Shown: positions 38,741-48,004 of the stretch, piece after piece
Layout of the letters: each line of letters begins with the position of its first letter
Position numbering within the stretch: the stretch's first letter is position 1
NCBI GenBank assembly: GCA_022509025.1
Contig: JAFLUB010000021.1
Location: forward strand, 1-48,004
Length of the DNA: 48,004 nt
Reading direction: 5' to 3'
Source: Oscillospiraceae bacterium
GTDB lineage: Bacteria; Bacillota; Clostridia; UBA1381
Made by a program: the position numbers and the translations under genes
Notes under the pieces: generated by a model
What the model saw: only the letters and a program-made list of their open reading frames with translations
Told to the model about the DNA's origin: nothing
Database searches by the model: none

Positions 38741-41700
38741 ACGGCTAATTACGACGGTGATATTAAAATAGGCGTTGAGTTGGAAGATAAGAGTATTACG
38801 CAATCCCTTAATAATATTAAGAGGCTTATTGCAAAAACATTTTCCAACGGCTCAAACGATTTAGATAGAAGCGTACAGGCAACAAACCGCACTATCTCGC
38901 AGACATCAAAAGAACTGCAGAAGGTGCAGGCAGAAATCGAAAAAACGGAAAATAAATTTCGTGAATTGCAGACTAAGCAATCCGTATTGTTAGAAAAAGG
39001 TTCTGCAAGAGAAACAAAAAGAGCAACAAAAGAGTATGACGGAAAATTCTATTCTGATGCGGATTATGCGAAAATAAAACTGCTCGACACGCAACTGGAG
39101 AACACAGGCGCGACGCTTGACCGGTTAAATGAAAAACTGGCAAGCCTTAGCGCGGGCGACGGTATGCAGAATGTCGCAGACGCGGCGGGAAATGCAGAAA
39201 AGAATACAAACGGACTTGCAAACTCTCTTTCCAATGTCGAGAGTGCGGGAAAACGAGTTGGTAGTGCTGTATTAGGTGCGCTAAAAAACATTGGACAAGG
39301 AGCGCTTGACTTTGCTAAAAACAGCGCACAAAGGCTTATTAGTCCGATACAGGATATCGGCTCAAAAATTACAAGCGTATTCAGCAAAGTTGCAAGCACA
39401 ATAAAAAGAGTATTTGTTTTCAGCGTCATAACCTCTGCCCTGCGAAACTTACGCTCGGGAATAAGCAGTGTTATAAGCTCAAACGCTGCGCTTAGTTCAT
39501 CATTAGGGCAGATACAATCAGGGATAGCAACGGCTTTCGGCTCTATATATACCGCTGCATTACCCGCTATACAGGCACTTATAAACATAATTGCAACAGC
39601 GATTTCATACATAGCAGCTTTTTTCAGCGCATTAAGCAAGTTGGGTATTGGTAAAGCGTTCAGCGCGGGTAAAGGCTTTGTAACCGGCGGAAGTAAATCC
39701 AAAGGTGGAGGCGGTGGCTCTGGCGGAGGCGGCGGCGGCTCTGGCACTGATGCGATAGATGCTGAAATCAAGGCAATCAATAAGAAAATCAAGGCTCTTG
39801 AAAAAGAGAAAAAAGCTTACGAAAAGAACAAAAAGGCAGAGGAAAAAGCAAATAAAAAGTCGTTACTTGACTTTGATGAGCTTAACCAATTAGAAGCCCC
39901 TGAGGAAGAGGACGCAGTTCTTAAAGCCTATGAGGACGAAATAGAGGCATTGCAAGAACAGCTTGAACTGCTGCAAGACCGCAAGGACGAATTGTCAGGC
40001 GGTGGCTCTGGCGGAGGAGGAGGTGGAGGCGGAGGCGGTGCGCCGGCACTGTCATATCCCACGCTTGCCGAAGATGCTTATGAGTCCATGCAAGGTATTA
40101 TTGATAAAATCAAAGAAGCATGGGCGAAAAGTGACTTTACTGAGGTCGGTAACATTGTAGGCGAAAAGTTTAAGAGCTTAATGGAAACCGCATCTACTTA
40201 CATAGATACAACGGTACAGCCTTTTGCTCAAAAAGTAGCTAAATCCATAGGTACGTTTATTAACGGATTTGTCGAAACAGAAGGATTAGGAACATCTGTC
40301 GGTAAGGCTATAGGAAGCGCAATAAACGCAGGACTTACTTTTGTTAATACATTGCTTGACACTACCCATTTTGACAGTATCGGACGCTTTATTGGTGACG
40401 GTATCGAGGGGGCTGTTAACAAGATTAACTGGGGTGGTATAGGTCACTATCTTGCACAAAGTATGAATGCTTTATTTGATTTGATAGGTGGTATCGCCGA
40501 AAAATGGGACGGAGGTAACACCGGAAAAAAGATAGGTGAAGCTATAAATGCTACAATAAGAGATTTTAAATGGGCTGAAAATGCACAAAATCTAAGTGCG
40601 TTCGTGATAGATTTGCTTAATACAATAAATGGATTTATAGAGACTACTGATTGGCAAGCTATAGGCGATGGAATAGCAACTTTTATTGGCAACATTGATT
40701 GGTCGGGCTTAATTGCTGCGATTGCGCGCGGAATAGGTGCGGCAATAGGCGCTTTAGGTCAGTTATTGATAGGCTTAATAAAGCCTGCTTGGAACTCTGT
40801 TGTACAATGGTGGAAAGAGACAGCATACAAAGACGGTGAATTTACAATACAAGGACTCTTAAAAGGAATTTTAGAAGCCATTAAAAATATCGGTTCGTGG
40901 ATAGTTGAAAATATATTTAAGCCATTTATAGACGGGTTTAAAGCTGCATTTGGTATAGCTTCTCCGTCAACCGTTATGTTTGAACAAGGCGTATTTATTA
41001 TGCAGGGTCTAATTAACGGTATTGTAAGCTTAGTTAAGGAGTTAATACAAAAGTTTATCGACCTTAAAGATAAGATAATCGAAAAAATGATAGAGCTTAA
41101 AGATAAGGTCATTGAGAAAATCAGCGAACTTAAAACAAAATCCGTAGAGGGATTTGAAAATCTTAGGAAAGAAGCCCTTGAAAGAATCGGAGAGTTTAAG
41201 GAAAACGCTGAAGATAAATGGGACGAGATTAAAAGGAATATCTACGATAAGGTTGAAAATCTGAAAAAAGATGTTGTTGACTTTTTCGGTAATATTACAA
41301 CTGAGGCAGGCGAAAAGATTGATGCTCTTAATACAGACGCAGAGGAAAAGTGGGAAATTATTAAAACTACCATAACCACGTTTGCAGGAGATATATCTAC
41401 AGGTGTAAGCGGTTTTTTCGATGATATGAAAACCAATGTAGTAAATGCGTTCAGCAATATTTATGAGGGTATTAAAGCTCCTATAAATTCCATATTAAGC
41501 GGTGTTGAGAGTATGGCAAATGGTGTAATAAATGCCATCAACGGAATGATACGAGCATTAAACGGTCTTAATATTAAAGTCCCTGATTGGGTGCCGGCTT
41601 TAGGCGGTAAATCCTTTAATATGAATCTTAGTCAAATCGGGCATGTATCAATCCCAAGATTGGCACAGGGTGCAGTAATTCCGCCGAATAAAGAATTTTT

Positions 41701-41932
41701 AGCGGTTTTGGGCGACCAGAAAAGCGGTAACAATATCGAAGCTCCAGAGGGTTTAATACGTCAGCTTGTAGCTGAGGGTATCGCTCAGGCGAATGTTGGT
41801 AGAGGTTCAGGAGATATAACAATAAAGTTTGAGGGTACATTAGCGCAATTAGGCAGAGTATTAAAGCCTGTTATTGAAAGAGAGGGTGTTCGCGCGGGTT
41901 CAAGTCTGATTATAGGAGGAAGTACGGTATAA
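38741..41932 (+). CDS. Tail tape measure protein, probable ACG start
   Basis: 1063 aa if started at ACG 38741, giving MANYDGDIKIGVELED, the usual start of such proteins, eight bases after SD AAAGGAGG. The next start, TTG 38780, has no SD. It is helical with hydrophobic segments (about residues 200-300), two Gly-rich linkers (39700-39744, 40003-40041), and a repetitive Lys/Glu coiled coil (LKDKIIEKMIELKDKVIEKI). Its length sets tail length, and it enters the host envelope on infection. Confidence 0.9.
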   Translation, partial: TANYDGDIKIGVELEDKSITQSLNNIKRLIAKTFSNGSNDLDRSVQATNRTISQTSKELQKVQAEIEKTENKFRELQTKQSVLLEKGSARETKRATKEYDGKFYSDADYAKIKLLDTQLENTGATLDRLNEKLASLSAGDGMQNVADAAGNAEKNTNGLANSLSNVESAGKRVGSAVLGALKNIGQGALDFAKNSAQRLISPIQDIGSKITSVFSKVASTIKRVFVFSVITSALRNLRSGISSVISSNAALSSSLGQIQSGIATAFGSIYTAALPAIQALINIIATAISYIAAFFSALSKLGIGKAFSAGKGFVTGGSKSKGGGGGSGGGGGGSGTDAIDAEIKAINKKIKALEKEKKAYEKNKKAEEKANKKSLLDFDELNQLEAPEEEDAVLKAYEDEIEALQEQLELLQDRKDELSGGGSGGGGGGGGGGAPALSYPTLAEDAYESMQGIIDKIKEAWAKSDFTEVGNIVGEKFKSLMETASTYIDTTVQPFAQKVAKSIGTFINGFVETEGLGTSVGKAIGSAINAGLTFVNTLLDTTHFDSIGRFIGDGIEGAVNKINWGGIGHYLAQSMNALFDLIGGIAEKWDGGNTGKKIGEAINATIRDFKWAENAQNLSAFVIDLLNTINGFIETTDWQAIGDGIATFIGNIDWSGLIAAIARGIGAAIGALGQLLIGLIKPAWNSVVQWWKETAYKDGEFTIQGLLKGILEAIKNIGSWIVENIFKPFIDGFKAAFGIASPSTVMFEQGVFIMQGLINGIVSLVKELIQKFIDLKDKIIEKMIELKDKVIEKISELKTKSVEGFENLRKEALERIGEFKENAEDKWDEIKRNIYDKVENLKKDVVDFFGNITTEAGEKIDALNTDAEEKWEIIKTTITTFAGDISTGVSGFFDDMKTNVVNAFSNIYEGIKAPINSILSGVESMANGVINAINGMIRALNGLNIKVPDWVPALGGKSFNMNLSQIGHVSIPRLAQGAVIPPNKEFLAVLGDQKSGNNIEAPEGLIRQLVAEGIAQANVGRGSGDITIKFEGTLAQLGRVLKPVIEREGVRAGSSLIIGGSTV

Positions 41933-42342
41933 TGACACAAAAACAAAATCTCGTCTCTATAGACGGCATATATTACGACATAGTAATACCCACAGATGGC
42001 ATTAAGCGTTCTTTCTCCATAGCGGACACAGAAAACTCGGGCAGGCTGCTTAACGGTAAAATGATTCGTGACCTTGTGGGTACATATTACAATTATACGA
42101 TACAGTTTGAAACAAAGTATATGTCAGCTGAGGAATACGACGATTTGTACACGAAATTATCTGCTCCTGTTGAGTACCATACTTTAACCGTGCCGTATGG
42201 ACAGGAAAGCTTGACATTTCAAGCGTATGTCACATCGGGTAATGATAGCATAAAAACTGTGGTTAACGGTATAAGAAAATGGCATGGTTTATCAGTTAAT
42301 TTTATTGCAGAAAAACCTGAACGGACACCTTTAACGGGTTAG
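41932..42342 (+). CDS. Distal tail-associated protein (Dit N-terminal-like)
   Basis: 136 aa, beta-rich. DTENSGRLLNGKMIRDLVGTYY and TLTVPYGQESLTFQAYVTSG resemble a tail-hub ring domain. Overlaps the tape measure stop and precedes the large tail protein. Confidence 0.68.
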   Translation: MTQKQNLVSIDGIYYDIVIPTDGIKRSFSIADTENSGRLLNGKMIRDLVGTYYNYTIQFETKYMSAEEYDDLYTKLSAPVEYHTLTVPYGQESLTFQAYVTSGNDSIKTVVNGIRKWHGLSVNFIAEKPERTPLTG

Positions 42343-42355
42343 TGAGGTGTAAGAT

Positions 42356-44437
42356 ATGGCAGATATATTATGTTATAACAAGAGTTTTGCAAATGTAATT
42401 AACGCTATAGAAAGTATTAGCTCCGATTATAAGTTAAATTCCTTTTCAAACTTTGATATTTTTACGGGGAAGGTGGAAAACGACAAATCTAAATACGCTA
42501 CTTTAGAGAAAAATAAGTGGCGTTTAGATGGTTCGTATTCGTTAATTGATACCAACAAGCCTGTAATGGGATATTGGAGCAGTACAGTAGAAAGGACACT
42601 TCCGCCTTTGGTTGAGCCGATTATTCCAGCGGTAAAAATAAAATTCAAAGAGCCTCAGACTAAGCTTACTATGGACGGCATTACAATTGTTTTTGGAGAC
42701 ACTAATGATTTTGCGCACTATATAGGGATTGTCCTGACATATAACAACAAAAGCATTGGGTCATACCGACAAGAAAATAATTCTGATCATATAACAAGCA
42801 TATCTTTTGAAAAATTACCAGATCCGGTGCTAGAGGAAGATGTATACGTAACGGGTGCATTTGATACTATCGAAATATATTTGTCTCATACAGAAAATCC
42901 GTATGGCAGATTTTACCGTATCTCAGATATACGTTTTGGATATGCAACATGGCTTACAGACGCCGATTTTTTTGAATTATCCTTATTGGAAGAAGTGTCT
43001 TTAGTGAGTGACACAATACCAATAAACACATTAAACTTCAATATAAATTCGGATAAATATTTCATGAAAAAACTGTCAGAATGTGATTATATAGAATTGT
43101 TTCGTGACAACGTGCAGTTCGGAAGCTTTTATTTGCAAGACAGTAAACGAATAGCAACCGACCAATATGAAGTGCTTTGCTCTGATATTATACAGGTAAT
43201 GGAGGAAGCAGCGTATGAGGATAATCTATATTTATCAACGAAAGAACAGACTGTAAGTGTTGCAGATGTCATAACCGATATCATGAATAGCTTAGATGTT
43301 ATTTATATAATCGATGATGCCCTTGCAAATTCAAGAGTTTCTATTAAGATTGAGGCAGAAAACAAAAGAGAGGCATTAGCGCAGATACTATTAGCCTCAA
43401 ATGCGGTTTGTAAGAAGCAGCGTAATGGCGTGTTGTGGTTTGGCAGACTAAACACATCAATAATAAGCGGTGATATTACGGGAGACTTATTTAGCGGGTA
43501 TACAGTAACAAATAATAATCCTGTATCCAGTATAAGTATGTCATCTGTAAAGTATATAAAGGGAGCGTTAGCCGACACATCTAATCTCAGTTGGCGTATC
43601 ACAAAAAAAACAACCGATTATTTAATTGTGACTATCTCAGGCATACCTTCAATTATAACTGAGGAGGACATACGCATAAACTTTGATTTTGCAATAGTTT
43701 TTTATCAGGATTTTGAAAATACTATTATTGCTACAGTTAATAATCCTTATAGCGTTACAACCAGTATACGTAATTACTTAGGTCCTTTGGATAATCATAA
43801 TCATCCAATTATCGAAGGTAAATATATGCCTGAAAAAATATCAATATCTGGTTCGACGATATCCGTTAGAATTGATAAAGAAGTTATACAAAGATATATA
43901 CCAAAACGAAAGAACGAAGATGGTTCTTTATATTATATTGGTACACGTCCATATAATGCAACAGGAGAAAAATACATAGGAACCGACCAAAATATCTACG
44001 ATGCTGATACATATATAACACCTTATGCCGATTTTACAAAAGCGGAATTACCTTCAATCTATGCAAAACCGATAGTATATGCGTATACCTTAGATATATC
44101 CACAGATACAGAGATAATTTCAATATCTAATCCTGATTTAAAACTAAATAAGAAAACAGCACAAGTTCTTGATATACGAACTGTAGAAATAGCCGAGTTG
44201 TTTATAGACAACAAACCTGACAATACTATTGATTTGCTCATGGACAGGTATTATAAATATAATACCGAGTTCGAGGGTAAAATTTTGACAGGAGAAAAAA
44301 AATGCGGCGATACGATACAAGTAACCTTACCCGATATAGGGGAGGTTACAGGAACTATTACGCAGTTAGATTATACTAATCTGACTAACAAACTAATAGC
44401 AAATGCGCGTATTTGGTTGTATTATACGGAGGATTAA
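42356..44437 (+). CDS. Tail-associated baseplate hub protein (Tal-like)
   Basis: 693 aa. The central part (PINTLNFNINSDKYFMKKLSECD; VLWFGRL) resembles the gp27-like hub of Siphoviridae, following beta domains at the N-terminus. The C-terminal part (VLDIRTVEIAELFIDNKPDN; GDTIQVTLPDIGEVTGTITQ) matches the usual end of such hubs. It forms the tail tip. SD GAGGTG. Confidence 0.78.
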   Translation: MADILCYNKSFANVINAIESISSDYKLNSFSNFDIFTGKVENDKSKYATLEKNKWRLDGSYSLIDTNKPVMGYWSSTVERTLPPLVEPIIPAVKIKFKEPQTKLTMDGITIVFGDTNDFAHYIGIVLTYNNKSIGSYRQENNSDHITSISFEKLPDPVLEEDVYVTGAFDTIEIYLSHTENPYGRFYRISDIRFGYATWLTDADFFELSLLEEVSLVSDTIPINTLNFNINSDKYFMKKLSECDYIELFRDNVQFGSFYLQDSKRIATDQYEVLCSDIIQVMEEAAYEDNLYLSTKEQTVSVADVITDIMNSLDVIYIIDDALANSRVSIKIEAENKREALAQILLASNAVCKKQRNGVLWFGRLNTSIISGDITGDLFSGYTVTNNNPVSSISMSSVKYIKGALADTSNLSWRITKKTTDYLIVTISGIPSIITEEDIRINFDFAIVFYQDFENTIIATVNNPYSVTTSIRNYLGPLDNHNHPIIEGKYMPEKISISGSTISVRIDKEVIQRYIPKRKNEDGSLYYIGTRPYNATGEKYIGTDQNIYDADTYITPYADFTKAELPSIYAKPIVYAYTLDISTDTEIISISNPDLKLNKKTAQVLDIRTVEIAELFIDNKPDNTIDLLMDRYYKYNTEFEGKILTGEKKCGDTIQVTLPDIGEVTGTITQLDYTNLTNKLIANARIWLYYTED

Positions 44438-44438
44438 T

Positions 44439-44843
44439 ATGGGTGTATATGGCTATTCCAAATATGGTCTATCGAAATATGGTAGGGCGATAGGTTTTAT
44501 ATTTGACAGAACAGAAATGGATTTAATAAATAATACCGAAAAAGCATATATAAACGCTTCGGACTTAAACAGAATCGAAAACGGCATGAAAGCTATAGCC
44601 GAAAATTATGAATTTTCGCTTACAACCAAAACAGATTGGAAACAAGCATATAGTAATATGCCGGCAAACGAGTTTCCATTAAAAACACACATGGAGCGGA
44701 TAATCAGGAATTTGAATACGATTATAGACAAATGCAAATACACACCAACTGTTGAAGTTCCGACTTCGTTTGAAAATATGACGATTTATAAGATGAATAG
44801 CATTGAATATATCCTTGACGATATAACAAGACAAATGTTGTAA
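44439..44843 (+). CDS. Baseplate/tail-tip accessory protein
   Basis: 134 aa from ATG 44439 with SD GGAGG. It has a Gly/Tyr start (MGVYGYSKYGLSKYGRAIGF), a helical middle (NASDLNRIENGMKAIAENYE) and HMERIIRNLNTII, typical of small proteins between Tal and fibre genes. Confidence 0.68.
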   Translation: MGVYGYSKYGLSKYGRAIGFIFDRTEMDLINNTEKAYINASDLNRIENGMKAIAENYEFSLTTKTDWKQAYSNMPANEFPLKTHMERIIRNLNTIIDKCKYTPTVEVPTSFENMTIYKMNSIEYILDDITRQML

Positions 44844-44857
44844 AAGGAGGCGATATA

Positions 44858-46804
44858 ATGGCATTAGAATGGATTGACAAATATGACGGAGAAGATATAT
44901 ATGCTGAGCACGTTAATGCTTTGGCTCATGCTATTAAGGATAATGAAACAGGGATTAGCAATGTAAAGACAAAGGTTGATAACATTAAAAAGGTTGCAAT
45001 CACGGGAAGTTATAATGATTTAGATGACAAGCCTATAAATGCCACAACAACAAAGGGCGGATTTATGTCCGCTCAAGATAAAGCAACATTAGACAGCCTA
45101 AAAGAATCAGTGGGAACGGGTGGAGGAGAAAAGAAGATACAATTTTCCTGTGATTCATCAATTATCCAAACACCATATATTCCAGACCCGCAATACGATA
45201 ATGTTTATGTTAACTTTGATTTAAGCGGAATGTTTACAGTTAATGGACAGGCGTGCGGGACAATGCAGCCTGCCAAGCTTTTAATATCGCCACCGTCCAC
45301 AGGCGTGCGGATTTATGTTAAATTTAACATTATCACATACGAAATTGAAATGTTTGTGTCTTACACAACGGTAAATGAGGGGTTAGACGCAAACGTATGG
45401 ACATTTGAGGTTTTCGAATATACAGCAATGGTAGTGTATGATGATACATTGGACAGCCCTACCTACGGCGATTATATTCTGCGAAGATGGTCCTATGACA
45501 TTCTTGTACCGCCAATCCCTGGCAGCAGCAATAATTATAGAAAATCACTTGATGTCAATATGTGGTCCGCATTAAAACCAGTTGCATTCACAGGAAAGTA
45601 TAGCGATTTAATTGGTGCATTTTCAGGAAGCTATAACGATTTGAGCAACAAACCTACAAACGCCACCACGGAAAAAGACGGCTTTATGTCTGCCGAGGAT
45701 AAAGCAAAAATATCCGCTATAAACACTAATAGTGACACTGGCAATACAGCAAGCGGCATAGAGACATTTATCGGCGGCGGTGGAGAGAATACAGTAAACG
45801 GTGATGGTTCTTCTATCAGCGGAGGATATCTAAATACAGTAAGCGGCGAGGATAGTTTTATCGGCGGTGGAATTAACAATACAGTAAGCGGTGATGGTTC
45901 TTCTATCAGCGGAGGATACCTAAATACAGCAAGCGGCTATGATTCTTTTGTCGGTGGCGGCACGGATAATACATCAAGCGGCAATGAATCTTTTGTCGGT
46001 GGTGGCTCTCATAATACAGCCTACGTTGGCGCATTTGCTGCCGGACACTACAACACAGCACTCGGATATCAAACAAAACTCGGGCACTTCACGATTGATG
46101 GGACGCAAGGTGCACAGTCTGGGATTTTGGGTGATGCTTTTTCTATTGGAAATGGTACGGGACCATCACAACGTTCCAATGCTTTTCGTGTTGCTTACAA
46201 TGGCAATGTCTATGGTTTAGCCGCGTTTAATTCTACAGGTGCAGATTATGCAGAGTTTTTTGAATGGCTTGACGGAAATACCGATAATGCTGACAGGCGA
46301 GGATTATTCGTAACGCTTGACGGAGATAAGATAAGGATAGCAAATTCAACCGATACATATATTTTGGGTGTTATATCGGCTGCACCCGGTGTTATAGGTA
46401 ATAATCACGCTGACGCATGGCAAGGAAGATACAAGACTGACATATTCGGCAAGGTGCTTACACATATGGTCCATTACGATGCAGAGTATGAGGAACGAGA
46501 AGTAAGAGATTCTGAAACAAGCGAAGTTACAAAAGAACAGATTTTGATATCTGAGGCTTATGACTCGGAAGAACCGATAATAAATCCTGACTACGACCCC
46601 AACGAGGAATATATACCCCGTGAGAAGCGTCCTGAATGGGGTATTGTCGGAATGATGGGACAGCTTGTAGTAATTGATGATGGTACATGCGAGGTCAATG
46701 GATATTGCAAGCCCGCGGACGACGGTACGGCAACAGCGGCGGACAAAGGCTATCGCGTAATAGCAAGACTGGACGATACACATATTAAGGTGTTATTTAG
46801 ATAA
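44858..46804 (+). CDS. Tail fibre with YadA-like repeats and G2 autoprotease domain
   Basis: 648 aa. The helical N-terminus (WIDKYDGEDIYAEHVNALA) attaches to the tail. Two related segments (GSYNDLDDKPINATT; GSYNDLSNKPTNATT) flank a beta domain. Residues about 300-400 carry YadA-head-like repeats (SGGYLNTVSGEDSFIGGGIN). The C-terminal 200 residues (GADYAEFFEWLDGN; GVIGNNHADAWQGRY) match peptidase G2 intramolecular chaperones that cleave themselves after trimer folding. Host-receptor binding is expected of the fibre. Confidence 0.85.
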   Translation: MALEWIDKYDGEDIYAEHVNALAHAIKDNETGISNVKTKVDNIKKVAITGSYNDLDDKPINATTTKGGFMSAQDKATLDSLKESVGTGGGEKKIQFSCDSSIIQTPYIPDPQYDNVYVNFDLSGMFTVNGQACGTMQPAKLLISPPSTGVRIYVKFNIITYEIEMFVSYTTVNEGLDANVWTFEVFEYTAMVVYDDTLDSPTYGDYILRRWSYDILVPPIPGSSNNYRKSLDVNMWSALKPVAFTGKYSDLIGAFSGSYNDLSNKPTNATTEKDGFMSAEDKAKISAINTNSDTGNTASGIETFIGGGGENTVNGDGSSISGGYLNTVSGEDSFIGGGINNTVSGDGSSISGGYLNTASGYDSFVGGGTDNTSSGNESFVGGGSHNTAYVGAFAAGHYNTALGYQTKLGHFTIDGTQGAQSGILGDAFSIGNGTGPSQRSNAFRVAYNGNVYGLAAFNSTGADYAEFFEWLDGNTDNADRRGLFVTLDGDKIRIANSTDTYILGVISAAPGVIGNNHADAWQGRYKTDIFGKVLTHMVHYDAEYEEREVRDSETSEVTKEQILISEAYDSEEPIINPDYDPNEEYIPREKRPEWGIVGMMGQLVVIDDGTCEVNGYCKPADDGTATAADKGYRVIARLDDTHIKVLFR

Positions 46805-46818
46805 AAGAGGTGAGCATA

Positions 46819-47139
46819 ATGGCAGGAGAAGAACCAGTTACAGAGGGAAGATTTAAAGAGTTTGAACGCCGAATGGAGGACGAGCACAAAAGACAAAACA
46901 GACGCTTGGAATTGCTTGAACAAAATACAGAAGATATGCAAAAATTACTTTTGACTGTTGAGCGTCTGGCGGCGAATATGGAAAATATGCTGAAAGAGCA
47001 AGCGCGACAGGGCGAACGCCTTGAAGCTCTTGAGGGACGCGACGGCGAAATGTGGCGTAAAGCGGTAGGATATGTTCTTTCGGCAATTATAAGCGGAGCT
47101 ATAGGAGCTATTATCGCTTATGCAAAAATAACTACATAA
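46819..47139 (+). CDS. XhlA-type hemolysin/holin-associated protein
   Basis: 106 aa from ATG 46819 with SD GAGGTG. A long coiled coil (about 10-75) leads to one C-terminal membrane helix (VGYVLSAIISGAIGAIIAYA), the XhlA layout of Bacillus PBSX. It acts with the holin in lysis. Confidence 0.87.
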   Translation: MAGEEPVTEGRFKEFERRMEDEHKRQNRRLELLEQNTEDMQKLLLTVERLAANMENMLKEQARQGERLEALEGRDGEMWRKAVGYVLSAIISGAIGAIIAYAKITT

Positions 47140-47152
47140 AGGAGGAAAAAGA

Positions 47153-47392
47153 ATGAAAGTATCAGCAGAAACAATAGCGAGAACGGCGGCACTTGTTGTC
47201 GTTGTGGCAAATCAGGTGTTAACGATAGCCGGCAAGAATCCGCTGCCGTGGAGTGAGAATGCGGTTTATAGTGCTGCTATGAATGTCGCAACTGTTGTTG
47301 TCGCAGCATGGGCGTGGTGGAAAAATAACAGTTTCACAAAGAATGCGATTAAAGCGGACAAGTATCTTGCTGAATTAAAAAAGGAGGAATAA
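47153..47392 (+). CDS. Holin, SPP1 family
   Basis: 79 aa with two membrane helices (TAALVVVVANQVLTIAG; YSAAMNVATVVVAAWAWW) joined by a turn containing NPLPWSE, and the NSFTKNAIKADKYL motif of SPP1-type holins. SD AAAGGAGG. It permits endolysin access to the wall. Confidence 0.92.
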   Translation: MKVSAETIARTAALVVVVANQVLTIAGKNPLPWSENAVYSAAMNVATVVVAAWAWWKNNSFTKNAIKADKYLAELKKEE

Positions 47393-47394
47393 TC

Positions 47395-48004
47395 TTGACG
47401 AAATTTCCAAAGTACATATTATCTGACAGTGCGATAAATGATATTGCAACCTGTATAACCGGCGAAACAGGCGGTGCGGACAGTCTTGCATGCTGTCAGG
47501 AGGCAAGTCAGATGTGTAATCTGAATGAAGTAACAAAAGGGAAAAATGCCACAGAAGCGGATATTTTAAAGACGCTTCATAGCGGTTGGTATGCGAAAAG
47601 CAGTTGGAATCACGGTGTAACTCAGAAGGCGATTGACGCGGTGAAGTTTGTTATGGTTGAGGGAAACCGCGTTCTTCCGCGATATGTGACAGAGCATGAC
47701 TGGTTTCCGAACGATATCGTAAATCCCAAAGCGAGGGGTGAATACCGTGTCGGAGACGATGTTGAGAATAAATATGAATCCAAATACCAATTCTACACAT
47801 TCTTCGGCACAAATAAAGACGGTGATATAGCCGGATATTTCAAGAAGGATTATGAGAAATACAAGGGCGATGTTCCATACGGAGGTGAAACTATGGCAAA
47901 TGCAATTGATAAGGTGATTGAGATAGCCGAAGATGAAGTAGGATATCTTGAAAAGAGATCAGACAGTCAGCTTGACGACAAGACTGCGAATGTAGGCAGC
48001 AGCA
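47395..48004 (+). CDS. Endolysin: SleB-like hydrolase plus C-terminal domain, cut by window end
   Basis: Starts at TTG with SD AAAGGAGG; 203 codons visible, open to the edge. The N-terminal domain (ITGETGGADSLACCQEASQM) resembles SleB/hydrolase_2 wall hydrolases. After a linker, a second module begins (NAIDKVIEIAEDEVGYLEKR..), like the start of CHAP/NlpC-type modules in clostridial endolysins. An internal SD GGAGGTG and ATG at 47893 stand exactly at the domain border, so a separate C-terminal product may be made. Confidence 0.85.
   Translation, partial: MTKFPKYILSDSAINDIATCITGETGGADSLACCQEASQMCNLNEVTKGKNATEADILKTLHSGWYAKSSWNHGVTQKAIDAVKFVMVEGNRVLPRYVTEHDWFPNDIVNPKARGEYRVGDDVENKYESKYQFYTFFGTNKDGDIAGYFKKDYEKYKGDVPYGGETMANAIDKVIEIAEDEVGYLEKRSDSQLDDKTANVGSS

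Noticed and set aside
39064-39792. 242-codon minus-strand frame in the tape measure gene
   Set aside because: Pro/Ala/Leu composition is the complement of Gly/Ala-rich coding sequence; no SD or family match.

Overview
The window looks like the chromosome of a low-to-mid-GC anaerobic Gram-positive bacterium (Bacillota, class Clostridia, probably a gut commensal). It carries an integrated, apparently complete siphovirus-type prophage that runs off the right edge. The host assignment is inferred from gene content (yhbY-nadD-yqeK-rsfS-leuS, rpsB-tsf, galT, a GH2 beta-glucuronidase, an SLH/M15 cell-wall protein), strong Shine-Dalgarno sites, sigma-A promoters with 17-base spacers and U-tract terminators. 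No species can be named from the sequence alone.

Chromosomal part (1-14.6 kb): the 3' end of galT; a convergent galactokinase homologue that has lost its ATP and active-site motifs; a small structured intergenic element; the yhbY-nadD-yqeK-rsfS-leuS operon behind a perfect TTGACA-17-TATAAT promoter; an AEC-family transporter; a secreted SLH/M15 peptidase on the minus strand; rpsB-tsf; a GH2 enzyme with the N-x-K motif of glucuronidases; TspO; an SCP2-domain protein with a histone-H1-like Lys/Ala tail; a decayed sbcD remnant; and tRNA-Arg(CCG).

Prophage (about 14.6 kb to beyond 48 kb): a tyrosine integrase sits next to tRNA-Arg. Then come a small exported/membrane pair, a repressor/Cro-type switch with two different operator types, many tiny early genes, and a recombination/replication block (Rad52-type annealing protein, NinB-like, HNH-like, SSB, DnaD-type initiator, RuvC-like resolvase, MazG-like). 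A 24-bp-repeat protein and accessory genes follow. The head and tail module resembles Listeria A118/SPP1-type phages: terS, terL, portal, minor capsid, scaffold, capsid, connectors, tail tube, chaperones, tape measure, Dit/Tal-like proteins and a G2-peptidase fibre. The lysis cassette (XhlA, holin, SleB-like endolysin) is cut by the window end.

Most interesting points: (1) a compact locus at 32.2-32.9 kb with the layout of a type I toxin-antitoxin system: a 40-aa hydrophobic peptide with its own promoter, a consensus promoter on the opposite strand and a minus-strand terminator that together predict an antisense RNA of about 130 nt, plus a divergent HTH gene; (2) a likely programmed -1 frameshift at the end of the major capsid gene; (3) a predicted ~66-nt RNA carrying a 12-nt sequence complementary to the integrase ribosome-binding site; (4) a tape-measure gene whose best start is ACG; (5) paired activator-like boxes at identical spacing from two weak promoters.
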